From positions 1 to 33,638 of the IMG/VR virus record IMGVR_UViG_3300023179_000307: a stretch of 33,638 nt of DNA, one strand, 5' to 3'. The notes below the pieces were generated by a model, which saw only the letters and a list, made by a program, of their open reading frames with translations, did no database searches and was not told the origin of the DNA. The DNA is from a virus. This document shows, piece after piece, positions 1 to 6,048 of this stretch (the stretch's first letter is position 1; the number at the start of each line of letters is the position of its first letter). Made by a program: the position numbers and the translations under genes.

Positions 1-135
1 TTCGCGCTGCCGATGGATGTTTGCGCGCAGCATGTCGCTGGGGATGTCGCCAAGGCTCGGGTCCGGGTCCGCGTTGCCGCGCACGGGGATGCGGTCCGTG
101 ATGGAGACGATGACGCCGCCGATGGGTTTGAGCAT
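1..135 (-). CDS. Leftward early gene, 5' part only
   Basis: An open frame runs leftward off the window edge. It starts at an ATG (135-133) preceded by GGGAGG at a good distance, and gives 45 codons beginning MLKPIGGVIVSITDR with no stop before the edge. It lies about 40 nt downstream of a strong leftward promoter (TTGACA/TATAGC), so it is the first gene of the leftward early transcript, the place where lambdoid phages keep recombination, integration or host-takeover genes. I do not recognise the fragment and give it no function. The start is well supported by the ribosome site; only the product is unknown. Confidence 0.72.
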   Translation of the reverse strand, partial: MLKPIGGVIVSITDRIPVRGNADPDPSLGDIPSDMLRANIHRQRE

Positions 136-173
136 GTCGATCCTCCCGCGCCGTCGTGGCGCGATGGGAGGAC

Positions 174-201
174 GCTATACGCTCAAGGCGTACGCTGTCA
201 A
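174..201 (-). promoter_or_regulatory. Leftward early promoter (PL-like)
   Basis: On the minus strand a perfect TTGACA (201-196) is followed after 16 nt by TATAGC (179-174), close to the sigma-70 consensus. It points at the truncated gene starting at 135 and lies just beyond the 3' end of the repressor gene, the position of PL in lambdoid immunity regions. The ACGTACGT palindrome at 210-217 ends exactly 8 nt upstream of the -35 box. Confidence 0.75.
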
Positions 202-205
202 CGCA

Positions 206-228
206 AAAAACGTACGTCCTACGTTTTT
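206..228. promoter_or_regulatory. Left operator, 9-bp inverted repeat
   Basis: AAAAACGTA (206-214) and TACGTTTTT (220-228) are perfect inverted 9-bp arms separated by 5 nt. The core ACGTACGTC (210-218) recurs at 966-974 and, as ACGTATGTC, at 1002-1010, both next to the rightward early promoter. Placed immediately upstream of the leftward promoter, it is the likely left operator for the repressor and/or the Cro-like protein. It overlaps the last codon and stop of the repressor gene. Confidence 0.7.
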
Positions 229-944
229 GGCCTGCGCGCAGCCAGCGGCTGGGGAATCATCTCGAACTTCCCCACGGCCACGCCGATGATCTCGACCGCG
301 TCGGCGCCGGTCATGTCCGGGTAGATCGCTTTCTGGTGGCGGGGGTCCGTGCTGTCGGGTTTCAGCACGCGGCGGCCGACGCTGTCCGTGCCCAGGATCT
401 TCAGCGTCGTCTCATAGAGGCCGCCCTTCTTGGAGACCACCACGACGATCGATCCGTCCACCGGTTCGCTGTCCTGTATACGGACAAAGTAGGCGATGCT
501 GCCTTCCGGGTAGACGCGGTTCATCGACGTGCCGCGCACCTCCAGCGCGAACACTTCGATCCTCTCGTATCCCGGTAACGGCGGCAGGGGAAATACTTGC
601 CGGTCCTCTTTCGGGATCTCATAAGCTTCACGCCACGCGCCCGCTTCCACCACCCCAACAACCTCAACTGCCCGCATCGAAGGTATGCGAGAGATCGGGG
701 AAAAATCAACCGGGGACGCGAGCGCCATGACCTCCTCTCGCGTGATCGGTGGGACGCCTTTTCCGACCAGCGCGACGGCCATCCGCTCCGCGATCTCGGG
801 GTGCAGGCGGGTCCGCTTGAACGTGTCAGGGTCCTCGTAGCGCTGGTAGCTCGACGCCGTCTTCCAGCCGCAAGCGCGCGCCATCGCCGCCATGCTGAGG
901 CCGGCGCGTTCCCGCAGGGCCCTGATCTGATCGGTTATTCCCAT
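219..944 (-). CDS. Prophage repressor, HTH plus S24 autoprotease (CI/LexA type)
   Basis: This 241-aa protein has an N-terminal XRE-type helix-turn-helix (about residues 3-60) and a C-terminal S24 peptidase domain. A cleavage site A101-G102 sits in VEAGAW, the catalytic serine is S140 in RGTSMN, and the lysine is K182 in TTLKIL. That layout is typical of repressors that hold lysogeny and cleave themselves when RecA is activated, so SOS-inducible prophage control is expected. It is divergent from the Cro-like gene and flanked by matching operator sequences. The start is uncertain: ATG at 944 begins right before the helix-turn-helix, but its G-rich upstream stretch is too close to be a normal ribosome site. 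ATG at 962 or 992 would add 6 or 16 residues; 962 could be a leaderless start. Confidence 0.9.
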   Translation of the reverse strand: MGITDQIRALRERAGLSMAAMARACGWKTASSYQRYEDPDTFKRTRLHPEIAERMAVALVGKGVPPITREEVMALASPVDFSPISRIPSMRAVEVVGVVEAGAWREAYEIPKEDRQVFPLPPLPGYERIEVFALEVRGTSMNRVYPEGSIAYFVRIQDSEPVDGSIVVVVSKKGGLYETTLKILGTDSVGRRVLKPDSTDPRHQKAIYPDMTGADAVEIIGVAVGKFEMIPQPLAARRPKT

Positions 945-964
945 GTCCCCCAAGTGATCCATGG

Positions 965-1010
965 GACGTACGTCTACCACATTGACACTCATACGCGAAA
1001 AACGTATGTC
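965..1010. promoter_or_regulatory. Right operator region, two copies of the operator core
   Basis: GACGTACGTC (965-974, a perfect palindrome) and ACGTATGTC (1002-1010) match the left-operator core at 210-218. The first ends 8 nt upstream of the rightward -35 box, the same spacing as at the left promoter; the second overlaps the rightward -10 box. AAAAACGTA (998-1006) repeats one arm of the left operator, and ATACG/CGTAT (991-995, 1003-1007) form a further short dyad. Repressor and Cro binding here would control both divergent transcripts. Confidence 0.65.
982..1010 (+). promoter_or_regulatory. Rightward early promoter (PR-like)
   Basis: TTGACA (982-987), a 17-nt spacer and TATGTC (1005-1010) form a good sigma-70 promoter aimed at the Cro-like gene. 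The -10 box ends only 6 nt before the ATG at 1017, so the transcript should begin at or next to the start codon. Confidence 0.72.
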
Positions 1011-1016
1011 GGGGGT

Positions 1017-1271
1017 ATGAGCAAATCCGTTGCTGAAAGCGTCATCGACCGGTTCGGGGGCATCAGGGCCCTCGCTGAAGCTCTTGGGCATGGCAATGCC
1101 TCCACTGTCCAGGGGTGGAAAGAGCGGGGGCGCATTCCGGTTTCCCATTGGGCCTCGATTGAGGCGCTGGCTGCGAAGCGCGGCTGGCTGGACCTGACGG
1201 TCCTGTGGCTGGGCAAGGCGCACGCTGAGGCCGCCGCAGCGCCGCGCCGCACAGAGCAGGGCGCCGCCTGA
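1017..1271 (+). CDS. Cro-like small DNA-binding regulator
   Basis: This 84-aa protein is the first gene of the rightward early transcript and is divergent from the repressor. Residues 1-60 (MSKSVAESVIDRFGG, then ALAEALGHGNASTVQGWKER) look like the short helix-turn-helix of Cro/YdaS-type regulators, including the 'S.V..W...G.IP..HW..I' pattern that closes such domains. By position it should bind the shared operators and oppose the repressor. The start at 1017 is chosen because the fold begins there and the promoter's -10 box lies 6 nt upstream; this implies a leaderless mRNA, since GGGGG at 1011-1015 is too close to act as a ribosome site. The stop overlaps the next ATG (TGATG). Confidence 0.82.
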   Translation: MSKSVAESVIDRFGGIRALAEALGHGNASTVQGWKERGRIPVSHWASIEALAAKRGWLDLTVLWLGKAHAEAAAAPRRTEQGAA

Positions 1272-1390
1272 TGCGCCCCGCTTACGTATTGGCCGGCCTC
1301 GCCGCCATCGCCGCATCCGTGCTCGTCGCCGGCGCGCTCATCGCGTGGATGCTCGACACCGCGCTCCTGATGCTGACGGGCCAGCCATGA
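1271..1390 (+). CDS. 39-aa single-span membrane peptide
   Basis: The short frame starts at the ATG overlapping the Cro-like stop (TGATG) and ends in an ATGA overlap with the next short gene. Residues 6-33 form one hydrophobic helix rich in Ala, Leu and Val. Tight coupling on both sides and the membrane helix support translation; the function is unknown. The position straight after cro fits a small host-interaction or early accessory peptide, which is inference. Confidence 0.5.
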   Translation: MRPAYVLAGLAAIAASVLVAGALIAWMLDTALLMLTGQP

Positions 1391-1479
1391 CCCGCGACCG
1401 CGACCCCCTCTGGCCCTACGCGCTCGCCGTGCTGATCGGCGCGCTCTTCATCGCGGCGCTCACTGCGGAGTGGCGGTGA
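1387..1479 (+). CDS. 30-aa single-span membrane peptide
   Basis: The frame starts in an ATGA overlap with the preceding peptide and ends in TGATG with the following gene. A charged N-terminus (MTRDRDPLW) precedes one hydrophobic helix (about residues 10-26) and a short WR end. It is the second of two consecutive tiny membrane peptides in this early operon. There is no recognised family; support is the unbroken chain of overlaps and the membrane helix. Confidence 0.45.
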   Translation: MTRDRDPLWPYALAVLIGALFIAALTAEWR

Positions 1480-1709
1480 TGGCGCGCGAACGCGAACCCA
1501 ACAAGATCAAGACCCCCGACGCCATGTGGGCGCGCCTGCAACCGCACTACCGCGCTGCGCTCTCCTGCATGGGCGAGGAGATCGAGATCGGCATTCCGCA
1601 CGCCGACGCGATGCACCTGCAGTCGTGGGCGCTCATCAGACCAACACGCCACGGCTGGCTGCTCACCGCATGGGGCCGCCAGGTGCGCGATCATGGGAGG
1701 ACAGCATGA
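1479..1709 (+). CDS. Hypothetical early protein, 76 aa
   Basis: The ATG at 1479 overlaps the preceding stop (TGATG), which is preferred to an upstream GTG at 1470. The product is soluble with a basic N-terminus (MAREREPNKIK). A central acidic stretch (GEEIEIGIPHADAM) is followed by a W/R-rich C-terminus. Its stop overlaps the start of the GcrA-like gene by 4 nt. I do not recognise the family; co-expression with GcrA is expected from the coupling. Confidence 0.65.
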   Translation: MAREREPNKIKTPDAMWARLQPHYRAALSCMGEEIEIGIPHADAMHLQSWALIRPTRHGWLLTAWGRQVRDHGRTA

Positions 1710-2245
1710 AAACGAGCGTATTGCACTGGACCGACGCCGAGGACGCAGACCTTGCAAAGCTCTGGCATGAGGGCTGGAGCGCATCGCAGATCGCGCGCCG
1801 GCTTCATGTTCTGGGCCACCTTGCGCGGAGCCGCAACGCGATCATCGGGCGCGTGCATCGCATCGGCCTGCCGCCGCGCGCGACGCCGGATCGTCTGGTC
1901 CCGAAGCACAACATGTCTGGGCGAAAGTCCACGTACGCAAAGGGCAAGCAAGCCCTGCAGGCTTACAATCGAAAGCAGGGCTGCAAGGCGATGAGCAAGG
2001 CCGAGCTGGAGCGCGCGCGGGAGAAGAACATCCGCAACGTCGCCCGCTGGGCCGCGCTCGCCACGGCGGAGCCGGACGTGGGCCCGCCCGCGCAGGCGGC
2101 CGACGATCCCTGCCGGTGGCCGTTTGGCGATCCGAAGAAGCCGAGTTTCTATTTCTGCGGCGCGCCGATCGCGCGCGGCGCGTACTGCGCGGCGCACCAT
2201 GCGCGGGCCTACAAGGTCGTGGCCGTGGACGGGCCCGGCCTGTGA
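1706..2245 (+). CDS. gcrA: GcrA-family cell-cycle transcription regulator
   Basis: This 179-aa protein has the GcrA layout. An N-terminal helix-turn-helix (about 1-60) contains WTDAEDADLAKLW, GWSASQIARRL and RNAIIGRVHRIGL. A basic middle leads to the conserved C-terminal block from residue 136 (CRWPFGDPKKP, FYFCG, AYCAAHHARAY), which is cysteine/histidine bearing. In Caulobacter, GcrA works with sigma-70 at promoters holding CcrM-methylated GANTC sites and drives S-phase genes. A phage copy could redirect that programme or activate phage promoters. GGGAGG lies 5 nt upstream of the ATG. It overlaps the preceding gene by 4 nt (ATGA) and the next in GTGA. GcrA is confined to Alphaproteobacteria, which fixes the host class. 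Confidence 0.92.
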   Translation: MKTSVLHWTDAEDADLAKLWHEGWSASQIARRLHVLGHLARSRNAIIGRVHRIGLPPRATPDRLVPKHNMSGRKSTYAKGKQALQAYNRKQGCKAMSKAELERAREKNIRNVARWAALATAEPDVGPPAQAADDPCRWPFGDPKKPSFYFCGAPIARGAYCAAHHARAYKVVAVDGPGL

Positions 2246-2565
2246 CGCGCGACGAGGCCCACCTGATCGTGCGCGCGATGATCGAGCGCCGCCGCGAACG
2301 CTCCACGCTGGAGACGGACGCGGCCGACCAGATGCGCGCGTATGCCTGGGGCGTCGCCAACGCCCAGCGCCGGGCCATGGCCTACGAGATGGCCGATCAA
2401 CACCAACGCAACGCCGAGCGCCTCGCGCGCACGGTGGAGGCGCTCACGCTTTTGATGGAGGACAGTGATGGCGGACGGAATGCAGACAGTGCAGGAGCGG
2501 CCCAAGACCTCGGCGCCGCATGTGTTGCGGGCATGGTTGGGGGTGACTCAATCCCTCAACGCTGA
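2242..2565 (+). CDS. Hypothetical helical protein, 107 aa
   Basis: A GTG start overlaps the GcrA stop (GTGA). The product is charged and mostly helical (for example RAMIERRRERSTLE and LARTVEALTLLMED), with no family I know. The last ~33 codons run inside the start of the ERF gene in another frame, an overlap of 98 nt. That part is Gly/Ala/Ser-rich and less protein-like, as expected of a C-terminus constrained by the overlapping gene. The reading is plausible because of start coupling and composition, but the exact extent deserves caution. Confidence 0.6.
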   Translation: MTRDEAHLIVRAMIERRRERSTLETDAADQMRAYAWGVANAQRRAMAYEMADQHQRNAERLARTVEALTLLMEDSDGGRNADSAGAAQDLGAACVAGMVGGDSIPQR

Positions 2566-3148
2566 GGGCATTGGCAAGAACCGGAAGAACGAAAAGCAGA
2601 ACTTCAAGTTCCGCGGCATCGATGACGTGTTGAACGCGCTGTCGTCTGCACTGGTGGACAATGGCTTGCTGATCAGCCCGAACGTGGTTTCGCGTGAGAT
2701 CAGCGAACGCCGGACAAAGGACGGCGGCGTTCTGTTGAGCGTGGTCGTGGAAGTCGAGTACACGTTCATCAGCGCGATCGATGGGTCCGAGCGCGTCATT
2801 GGCCGCTTTCCGGGCGAGGCCATGGACAGTGGCGACAAGGCCACCAACAAGGCCATGAGCGCCTCGTATAAGTACATGGCGATCGAGACCTTCTGCATCC
2901 CCACCGAAGGGGACAACGACGCCGACGCCACGACGCACCCTCCGGTGATGAGCAAGGTCGAGCGCGTGATGCGCGAGACGCTGCAGGCCACCACCACGCA
3001 GGCGGAACTCGCGGCATGGCGGGACGCGCACAAGGACAACATGCGCCAGATTCCGGCGCCGGCGCTGGGCGAGCTGCGGGCCGAGTACAGCCGCCGACAA
3101 AAGTCGCTGCCGGACATGGACCCGGAGACGGGGGAGATCGATGGCTGA
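2468..3148 (+). CDS. erf: ERF-family single-strand annealing recombinase
   Basis: A 226-aa protein of the ERF superfamily, which anneals complementary single strands during phage recombination and genome circularisation. The family core is visible in two parts. The first is QNFKFRGIDDVLNALSSALVDN (written in parts: QNFKFRG, then IDDVLNAL). The second is the GDKATNKAMSASYKYMAIETF motif, seen as SGDKATNKAM and KYMAIETFCIPTEGDNDAD. The C-terminal ~80 residues are charged and helical and probably bind partners. ATG 2468 is preferred over GTG 2465 because GGAGG (2457-2461) lies 6 nt upstream. It overlaps ninB by 8 nt, and the pairing of an annealing protein with NinB is common in lambdoid phages. 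Confidence 0.93.
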   Translation: MADGMQTVQERPKTSAPHVLRAWLGVTQSLNAEGIGKNRKNEKQNFKFRGIDDVLNALSSALVDNGLLISPNVVSREISERRTKDGGVLLSVVVEVEYTFISAIDGSERVIGRFPGEAMDSGDKATNKAMSASYKYMAIETFCIPTEGDNDADATTHPPVMSKVERVMRETLQATTTQAELAAWRDAHKDNMRQIPAPALGELRAEYSRRQKSLPDMDPETGEIDG

Positions 3149-3542
3149 GCGTCAGCAGCTGTGGATCAGTTCGGAGCTGTCGCGCCAGAAGGCGCGGCGC
3201 TGGGTTGATCGTGTGCCGTTAGGGTGGACGCTGGTTTTCCAGCCGCCCCGGCGCTCGACGCAGCAAAACGCCAAGCTCCATGCGATGCTGAGTGAAGTTT
3301 CCCGGCAGGTGGTCTGGTACGGCGTCAAGCTGAGCGTCGAGGACTGGAAGCGCATCTTTGCGGCCTCGCTGCAGAAAGTTCGCGTTGTGCCGGGCATCGA
3401 TGCGGGCACGTTCGTGCCGGTCGGGCTTCGCACCCGCGAGATGAGCCCGGAAGAAATGAACGACATGATCGAGCTTGTCTTCGCCTTCGGCGCGGAACGG
3501 GGCGTGGTGTTCCGCGCGGCCGAATATGAGAGGGCGGCGTGA
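3141..3542 (+). CDS. ninB: NinB-like recombination protein
   Basis: This 133-aa protein resembles lambda NinB (Orf), a mediator that binds single-stranded DNA and SSB to help load annealing proteins. The family pattern is present: a basic N-terminus, then QQNAKLHAMLSEVSRQV and VEDWKRIFAASL. RVVPGIDAGTFVPVGLRT and the C-terminal EEMNDMIELVFAFGAERGV follow. The length matches the family (about 140 aa). It overlaps the erf stop by 8 nt and the next start in GTGA, so it is translated with its functional partner. Confidence 0.9.
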   Translation: MAERQQLWISSELSRQKARRWVDRVPLGWTLVFQPPRRSTQQNAKLHAMLSEVSRQVVWYGVKLSVEDWKRIFAASLQKVRVVPGIDAGTFVPVGLRTREMSPEEMNDMIELVFAFGAERGVVFRAAEYERAA

Positions 3543-4450
3543 GCGTTGAAGCCATCACCTGGGCGCTCAAGACCGACACCGGGTCCGCCACCTTCAAGGC
3601 GATCCTGCTGGTCCTCGCCAACTACGCCGACATCCACGGGGTGTGCTGGCCGTCCTTCGAGGCGGTCGCCAAGCGCGCGGAATGCTCCGTGTCCACCGTC
3701 CAGCGGGCAGTTTGCACGATGGAGGAAAAGGGCCTCCTGCAGCGCACCCGGCTGCGCCGTCAGGACGGCCAGTGGGGAGCCTACAAAATCCACCTCGCCA
3801 TGCCCGCCGGCGCCGTCGAGGAGATTTGTGACACCCCTGAAGAGGACGATTTCGACCCACCGGTCAATCTGACCGCTGGCGTGAAACACCCACCGGTCAA
3901 TCTGACCACCGGTCAATCTGACCACCGGTCAAATACGACGGAACCACCGGTCAAATTGACCGGACTAGAACCAAACAAACTCTCCTCACTACGTTCGGAG
4001 AGAACCATCAGTGGTGGTGTTGAAGCGCGCGCGGGCGAGGTCCGTGAAACATTCTGGCCTTCCCGGCTGCGGGAGGCGCAGGGCAGGGCCGGGGCGTCGC
4101 TGAACCTCACCGCCGGTGGCGCCCACACGTTCGCCGAACTGCGCCGGCTGTGCGAGCCCGCGACCGGCCATCCCTGCGACTGGGACCTCGACGTGCTGCC
4201 GGCGGTGGACGAGCTCGCCGGGTCGTTCGCCGCCCGCGGCCAGCAGTTCCGGTCGTGGTCCATCGTCCACGACGCCGCCCTCCGCAACCGCGATCGCCGC
4301 CTCGCCGGCCTGCCTGACCCGAAGGAGCTTCCCCGTGACCAGCATCAGCCAGCGCGCCGCGATTCCGGGCGCCCACGATCCAGCATCGACGTCGCCGCCG
4401 ACCTTGCGCGAGAGTTCGCTGCCGCCGAGCGGGCCAAAGGCGTCGGCTGA
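3539..4450 (+). CDS. Winged-helix replication initiator, lambda O-like
   Basis: This 303-aa protein starts at GTG overlapping the ninB stop. Residues 8-75 form a winged helix-turn-helix of the phage replication-initiator type (ILLVLANYADIHGVCWPSFE, then AVAKRAECSVSTVQRAV and EKGLL). As in lambda O, its own gene contains a cluster of iterons (3859-3963), seen in the protein as repeated PPVNLT/PPVKLTG. The C-terminal half (from about 165) is Ala/Arg-rich and presumably contacts the helicase loader. It would bind the iterons and open the adjoining A/T-richer stretch. The final 116 nt overlap the next gene in another frame. Confidence 0.82.
   Translation: MSVEAITWALKTDTGSATFKAILLVLANYADIHGVCWPSFEAVAKRAECSVSTVQRAVCTMEEKGLLQRTRLRRQDGQWGAYKIHLAMPAGAVEEICDTPEEDDFDPPVNLTAGVKHPPVNLTTGQSDHRSNTTEPPVKLTGLEPNKLSSLRSERTISGGVEARAGEVRETFWPSRLREAQGRAGASLNLTAGGAHTFAELRRLCEPATGHPCDWDLDVLPAVDELAGSFAARGQQFRSWSIVHDAALRNRDRRLAGLPDPKELPRDQHQPARRDSGRPRSSIDVAADLAREFAAAERAKGVG
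3859..3963. other. Replication origin with iterons inside the initiator gene
   Basis: Three exact copies of the 16-mer ACCGGTCAATCTGACC lie at 3859-3874, 3892-3907 and 3908-3923. A diverged fourth copy is at 3924-3939 (ACCGGTCAAATACGAC). A fifth, at 3946-3961, forms part of a perfect palindrome CCGGTCAAATTGACCGG (3947-3963). Each full copy is itself a dyad (GGTCA-3 nt-TGACC). Copies 2-4 are directly abutted. The following ~50 nt (3964-4015) is less G+C-rich than the surroundings and could be the unwinding element. The arrangement matches the lambda origin inside gene O. Confidence 0.82.
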
Positions 4451-4970
4451 CTGCGCCGCGCCGTCGCTGCTGACGGCCAAGCTGACCGTCCTCATGGCCA
4501 AGACCGCCCCGCGCCAGCCGATCGACGAGGCGGTGCAGCGGGAAGTCCTCAAGGACTACGTGACCATGCTGATGGAGTTCTCCGGGCGGGTCGCCATCGA
4601 GGCGATTGAGCGGTGGCCGCGCACCGACAACGGGCGCTGGTTTCCGACCTGGAACGAACTGCGCGACCTCTGCCTTGAAGTCGCGCGCAGCCGGCAGACG
4701 CCGCGGCCGCAGCCCACCGAACCCGCCCGCCGGGACACCGCCGACGAGCGCGCCGAGATGCGCCAGCTGATGCTCGCCCTAAAGCTGGCCACGCTGGCTC
4801 ACAACGGCAAGCAGGTGGACACCTCCGTGCTGGATGAGACCGGCATGGCCGAGTTCGTGCGCGTCCGCGGGCTCTACGCCGCCGATCAGGGCCGCCTTGA
4901 AGGCATCGCCAAGGCGAAGGGCTTCCGCAACGTCAACGAACTCATGGCCAACCGGAGGCTGACCCCATGA
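4335..4970 (+). CDS. Hypothetical protein in the lambda P (helicase-loader) position
   Basis: I place the start at GTG 4335 because AAGGAG (4322-4327) lies 7 nt upstream; this overlaps the initiator gene by 116 nt in another frame. A later ATG at 4494 would avoid the overlap but has no ribosome site. The 211-aa product has a low-complexity Pro/Ser/Ala N-terminus and a folded-looking middle: VLKDYVTMLMEFSGRVAIEA, then RWPRTDNGRWFPTWNELRD. A charged helical end follows. Its location directly after an O-like initiator is where a helicase loader would be, but I see no AAA motif or clear homology, so that role is inference only. Confidence 0.75.
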   Translation: MTSISQRAAIPGAHDPASTSPPTLRESSLPPSGPKASADCAAPSLLTAKLTVLMAKTAPRQPIDEAVQREVLKDYVTMLMEFSGRVAIEAIERWPRTDNGRWFPTWNELRDLCLEVARSRQTPRPQPTEPARRDTADERAEMRQLMLALKLATLAHNGKQVDTSVLDETGMAEFVRVRGLYAADQGRLEGIAKAKGFRNVNELMANRRLTP

Positions 4971-5494
4971 ACCGCATCCTTGAACGCGCCCGCCAGCAAG
5001 CCTGGGACCAGCGCGCCGAGTATGGCCGCGACGCCGGCCCTGCGCGGGACCGCTGGTGCGTCCATCGCCTGATGCGCGCCGGCCACCTCGCCCCGGCCCA
5101 GCACGCCGCCGCGGTGCGCCTGTCGCGGCTGCTGGAGCGCGCCGCCGGCCAGACGGCCTCAGGCGGCTCAGGAGAGGCCGTGGACGGCGGGGGCGGCGAC
5201 CCCCATGCCCGGATGTGGGATGCCTCTGTGTGCGCTCGTGAGGCCGAATGCGCGCGGGCTGCGGTGATGACCAACCTTCCCCCCGCCGACCGGGGCCTGC
5301 GGATCCACATCTTCGACCTCGCCATGGAGTTCCCGCACCGGTCCACGCCCGAGGCCATGGCCGAAGCCGGCCTCGCCCATGGCGGCAAGCAACACGCGGC
5401 GTTCATCGCCCACCTGCAGACCGCGCTCGACCTGCTGGCGATCTATTTTGACGCCGTGGACGCCGCCGTCGCGCGGCAGGCAAGAAGCGCTTGA
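4967..5494 (+). CDS. Hypothetical protein in the late-regulator position
   Basis: This 175-aa protein overlaps its predecessor by ATGA. The N-terminal half is Arg/Ala-rich and helical (RDRWCVHRLMRAGHLAPAQH, then RLSRLLERAAG). A Gly-rich linker (about residues 66-76) leads to a C-terminal half with a helix ending LQTALDLLAIYFDAVDA. It is the last gene of the early block before the HNH gene and the structured RNA, the place of antiterminators or late regulators in lambdoid maps. No motif confirms such a role; family unknown. Confidence 0.75.
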   Translation: MNRILERARQQAWDQRAEYGRDAGPARDRWCVHRLMRAGHLAPAQHAAAVRLSRLLERAAGQTASGGSGEAVDGGGGDPHARMWDASVCAREAECARAAVMTNLPPADRGLRIHIFDLAMEFPHRSTPEAMAEAGLAHGGKQHAAFIAHLQTALDLLAIYFDAVDAAVARQARSA

Positions 5495-5537
5495 CGGCGT
5501 ACACAAATCACCCTTTAAGGACGTTAAGGCCTACGTC

Positions 5538-6047
5538 GTGCGCCTAAAACCAACCCACAAAGAGATTCAAGCCGCTTTGGCTTACGACCCTGAAACGGGC
5601 GAATTCCGTTGGCGTGCCGACGGGCGCTCGGCTGGGACAATGGTCCGCAGGAAAGTCCCTGTGGGCAGACGCAGGGTTAGCCGGTATTTGGTGATCTCGA
5701 TCGGCCGACGATCGTGGCCAGCGCATAGGCTGGCGTGGTTCTACATGACAGAGCGTTGGCCAGGGCCGGTGATCGACCACATTAATGGCGATGGTTTGGA
5801 CAACAGGTTTTGCAACCTTCGGGAAGCAACCAAAGCTCAAAATGCTCACAATTCGAAGCATGCGCCCTTAAACAACACTCATGGCTTGAAGGGCGCGTCT
5901 CGCAACAAAAACACGGGCCGTTGGCAGGCCCGTATCAAGGTGAACGGGTTTACTCGTTGCCTAGGAAGTTTCGATACCGCTGAAGAAGCCCACGAGGCTT
6001 ACAAGGCGGCATCGAAGCAGTATTTTGGGGAGTATTCCCCGTACTAG
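5538..6047 (+). CDS. Free-standing HNH homing-type endonuclease with AP2 domain
   Basis: This 169-aa protein combines an HNH nuclease (about residues 62-105) with a C-terminal AP2 DNA-binding domain (about 116-160). The nuclease core reads AHRLAWFYM, then VIDHINGDGLDNRFCNLR with D80-H81, N83 and N89 in the usual places, followed by QNAHN. The AP2 part reads LKGASRNKNTGRW, then CLGSFDTAEEAHEAY. Such proteins are selfish endonucleases that cut an allele lacking the insertion. GTG 5538 is chosen for TTAAGG (5524-5529) 8 nt upstream. Base composition is visibly richer in A+T than neighbouring genes, consistent with recent acquisition. A structured non-coding stretch begins 2 nt after its stop. 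Confidence 0.9.
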   Translation: MRLKPTHKEIQAALAYDPETGEFRWRADGRSAGTMVRRKVPVGRRRVSRYLVISIGRRSWPAHRLAWFYMTERWPGPVIDHINGDGLDNRFCNLREATKAQNAHNSKHAPLNNTHGLKGASRNKNTGRWQARIKVNGFTRCLGSFDTAEEAHEAYKAASKQYFGEYSPY

Positions 6048-6048
6048 T

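Noticed and set aside
206-228. Inverted repeat after the repressor gene as a terminator
   Set aside because: The arms are A/T-rich and symmetric, and the sequence recurs at the right promoter. It also abuts a strong promoter, which fits an operator better.
3859-3963. Repeats as a CRISPR array
   Set aside because: The units are 16 bp, three of them directly joined without spacers, dyadic, and inside a replication gene; this is an iteron origin.
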